Assembly (NCBI RefSeq): GCF_012927205.1
Contig: NZ_JABBGC010000001.1
Location: forward strand, 2,170,001-2,234,000
Length of the DNA: 64,000 bases
Source of the DNA: Chitinophaga fulva
Lineage (GTDB): Bacteria > Bacteroidota > Bacteroidia > Chitinophagales > Chitinophagaceae
Reading direction: 5' to 3'
Below the pieces are notes generated by a model. The model was not told where the DNA came from, did no database searches, and was given only the letters and a program-made list of their open reading frames with translations. Shown one piece after another: positions 63,598 through 64,000 of this stretch. The number at the start of each line of letters is the position of its first letter. Positions within the stretch are counted from its first letter, which is position 1. Both the position numbers and the translations under genes were made by a program.

Positions 63598-64000
63598 ATG
63601 AAAAAATCGGTGAAAATATTGTGGCGTGTGGCGTTTGGTATTTTAGCACTGTTTGTTCTCTTAATCTTATTGGTCAACTTCCGGGTCATCGGTAATATGC
63701 CTTCCATGGAGGAACTGGAAAACCCGCGCGCTGCGCTGGCATCCGAAGTAATCGCCGATGATGGGACCATATTGGGCAAATATTATCAGGTTGACCGCTC
63801 CAGCAGCGACTTCAATGAAATCTCCAAAAATGTGATCAATGCCCTGATCGCTACTGAAGAAACCCGCTTTTATCAGAACTCCGGTATCGATGCCAAAGGC
63901 ACCATGGCCATCCCTTTTTACCTGTTGATCGGTAAAAAACGCGGTTCCAGCACCATCACCCAGCAGCTGGCCCTTAACCTTCAAACTGATAACCTGGGTA
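63598..64000 (+). CDS. Class A penicillin-binding protein, N-terminal fragment
   Basis: The frame opens at ATG 63598 and continues past the window edge. A cytoplasmic start (MKKSVKILWR) and membrane anchor (VAFGILALFVLLILLVNFR) precede a GT51 glycosyltransferase domain with NALIATEETRFYQNSGIDAK (the EDxxFxxHxG region) and GSSTITQQLALNL. In most PBP1A proteins the first motif is ATEDxRFxxHxGID; here D is E and the H position is N. The protein would polymerise peptidoglycan glycan strands and, if the transpeptidase domain follows, cross-link them. Confidence 0.88.
   Translation, partial: MKKSVKILWRVAFGILALFVLLILLVNFRVIGNMPSMEELENPRAALASEVIADDGTILGKYYQVDRSSSDFNEISKNVINALIATEETRFYQNSGIDAKGTMAIPFYLLIGKKRGSSTITQQLALNLQTDNLG

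Overview
The window looks like the chromosome of a Bacteroidota bacterium, most likely a Chitinophagaceae (Chitinophaga-like) member. The signs are a SusC-type receptor with a FecR/ECF-sigma pair, a type IX secretion sorting domain, a PorW/SprE-like protein, a LytS/LytTR pair with TPR repeats, a bactofilin/AtpZ block, starts without Shine-Dalgarno sequences, and promoters of the form TTG-N19-TAnnTTTG. This is an assignment from gene content; no 16S gene is present.

Layout. Positions 1-1908 hold the start of a TonB receptor with its FecR anti-sigma and ECF sigma genes. Positions 2000-5600 hold accessory genes of unknown role, including a membrane protein with a Cys/Gly tail, and end at a leftover copy of a serine-recombinase 3' end. 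Positions about 5581-23850 form an AT-rich integrated island of about 18 kb, abutting a tRNA-Asp gene and carrying its own large serine recombinase at the right end. Its leftward operon encodes an XRE regulator, a broken hsdR, hsdM, hsdS, a broken uracil/mismatch DNA glycosylase, mcrB, mcrC, an intact hsdR and a YgjP-type metallopeptidase; most junctions are TAATG or ATGA overlaps. Further left are a DUF4238 protein and a small overlapping gene pair. Rightward lie a strongly folded non-coding element, a sigma-region-2-only protein, a HEPN-domain protein, and the recombinase.

From 24 kb on the sequence is core genome: accA, dapA, rnz, a STAS protein, clpC; a three-gene secreted-protein cluster (two paralogous tail-fibre-like surface proteins and a T9SS-sorted protein); cmk; a histidine kinase/LytTR pair; ispH, a rhomboid protease, rpsA; a cyclase-family hydrolase, a HAD phosphatase; a sulfite reductase/cobA/siroheme synthase operon; DUF488, HD hydrolase, thioesterase, pyrG, yidC, an M28 peptidase; then SprT-like, a membrane protein, AtpZ, bactofilin, a membrane-anchored coiled protein, porW/sprE and the start of a class A penicillin-binding protein.

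The most notable finding is upstream of the sulfite reductase. A near-consensus promoter (47186-47215) is followed by a 25-codon leader peptide with three consecutive cysteine codons, a plausible antiterminator, and an intrinsic terminator 46 bases before the structural gene. This has the full logic of a cysteine-responsive transcription attenuator controlling sulfite reduction and siroheme synthesis. Second in interest is the roughly 104-nt hairpin plus second stem-loop (19767-19935) ahead of the sigma-like/HEPN module in the island; its two G.U pairs are compatible with folding only in the plus-strand RNA.
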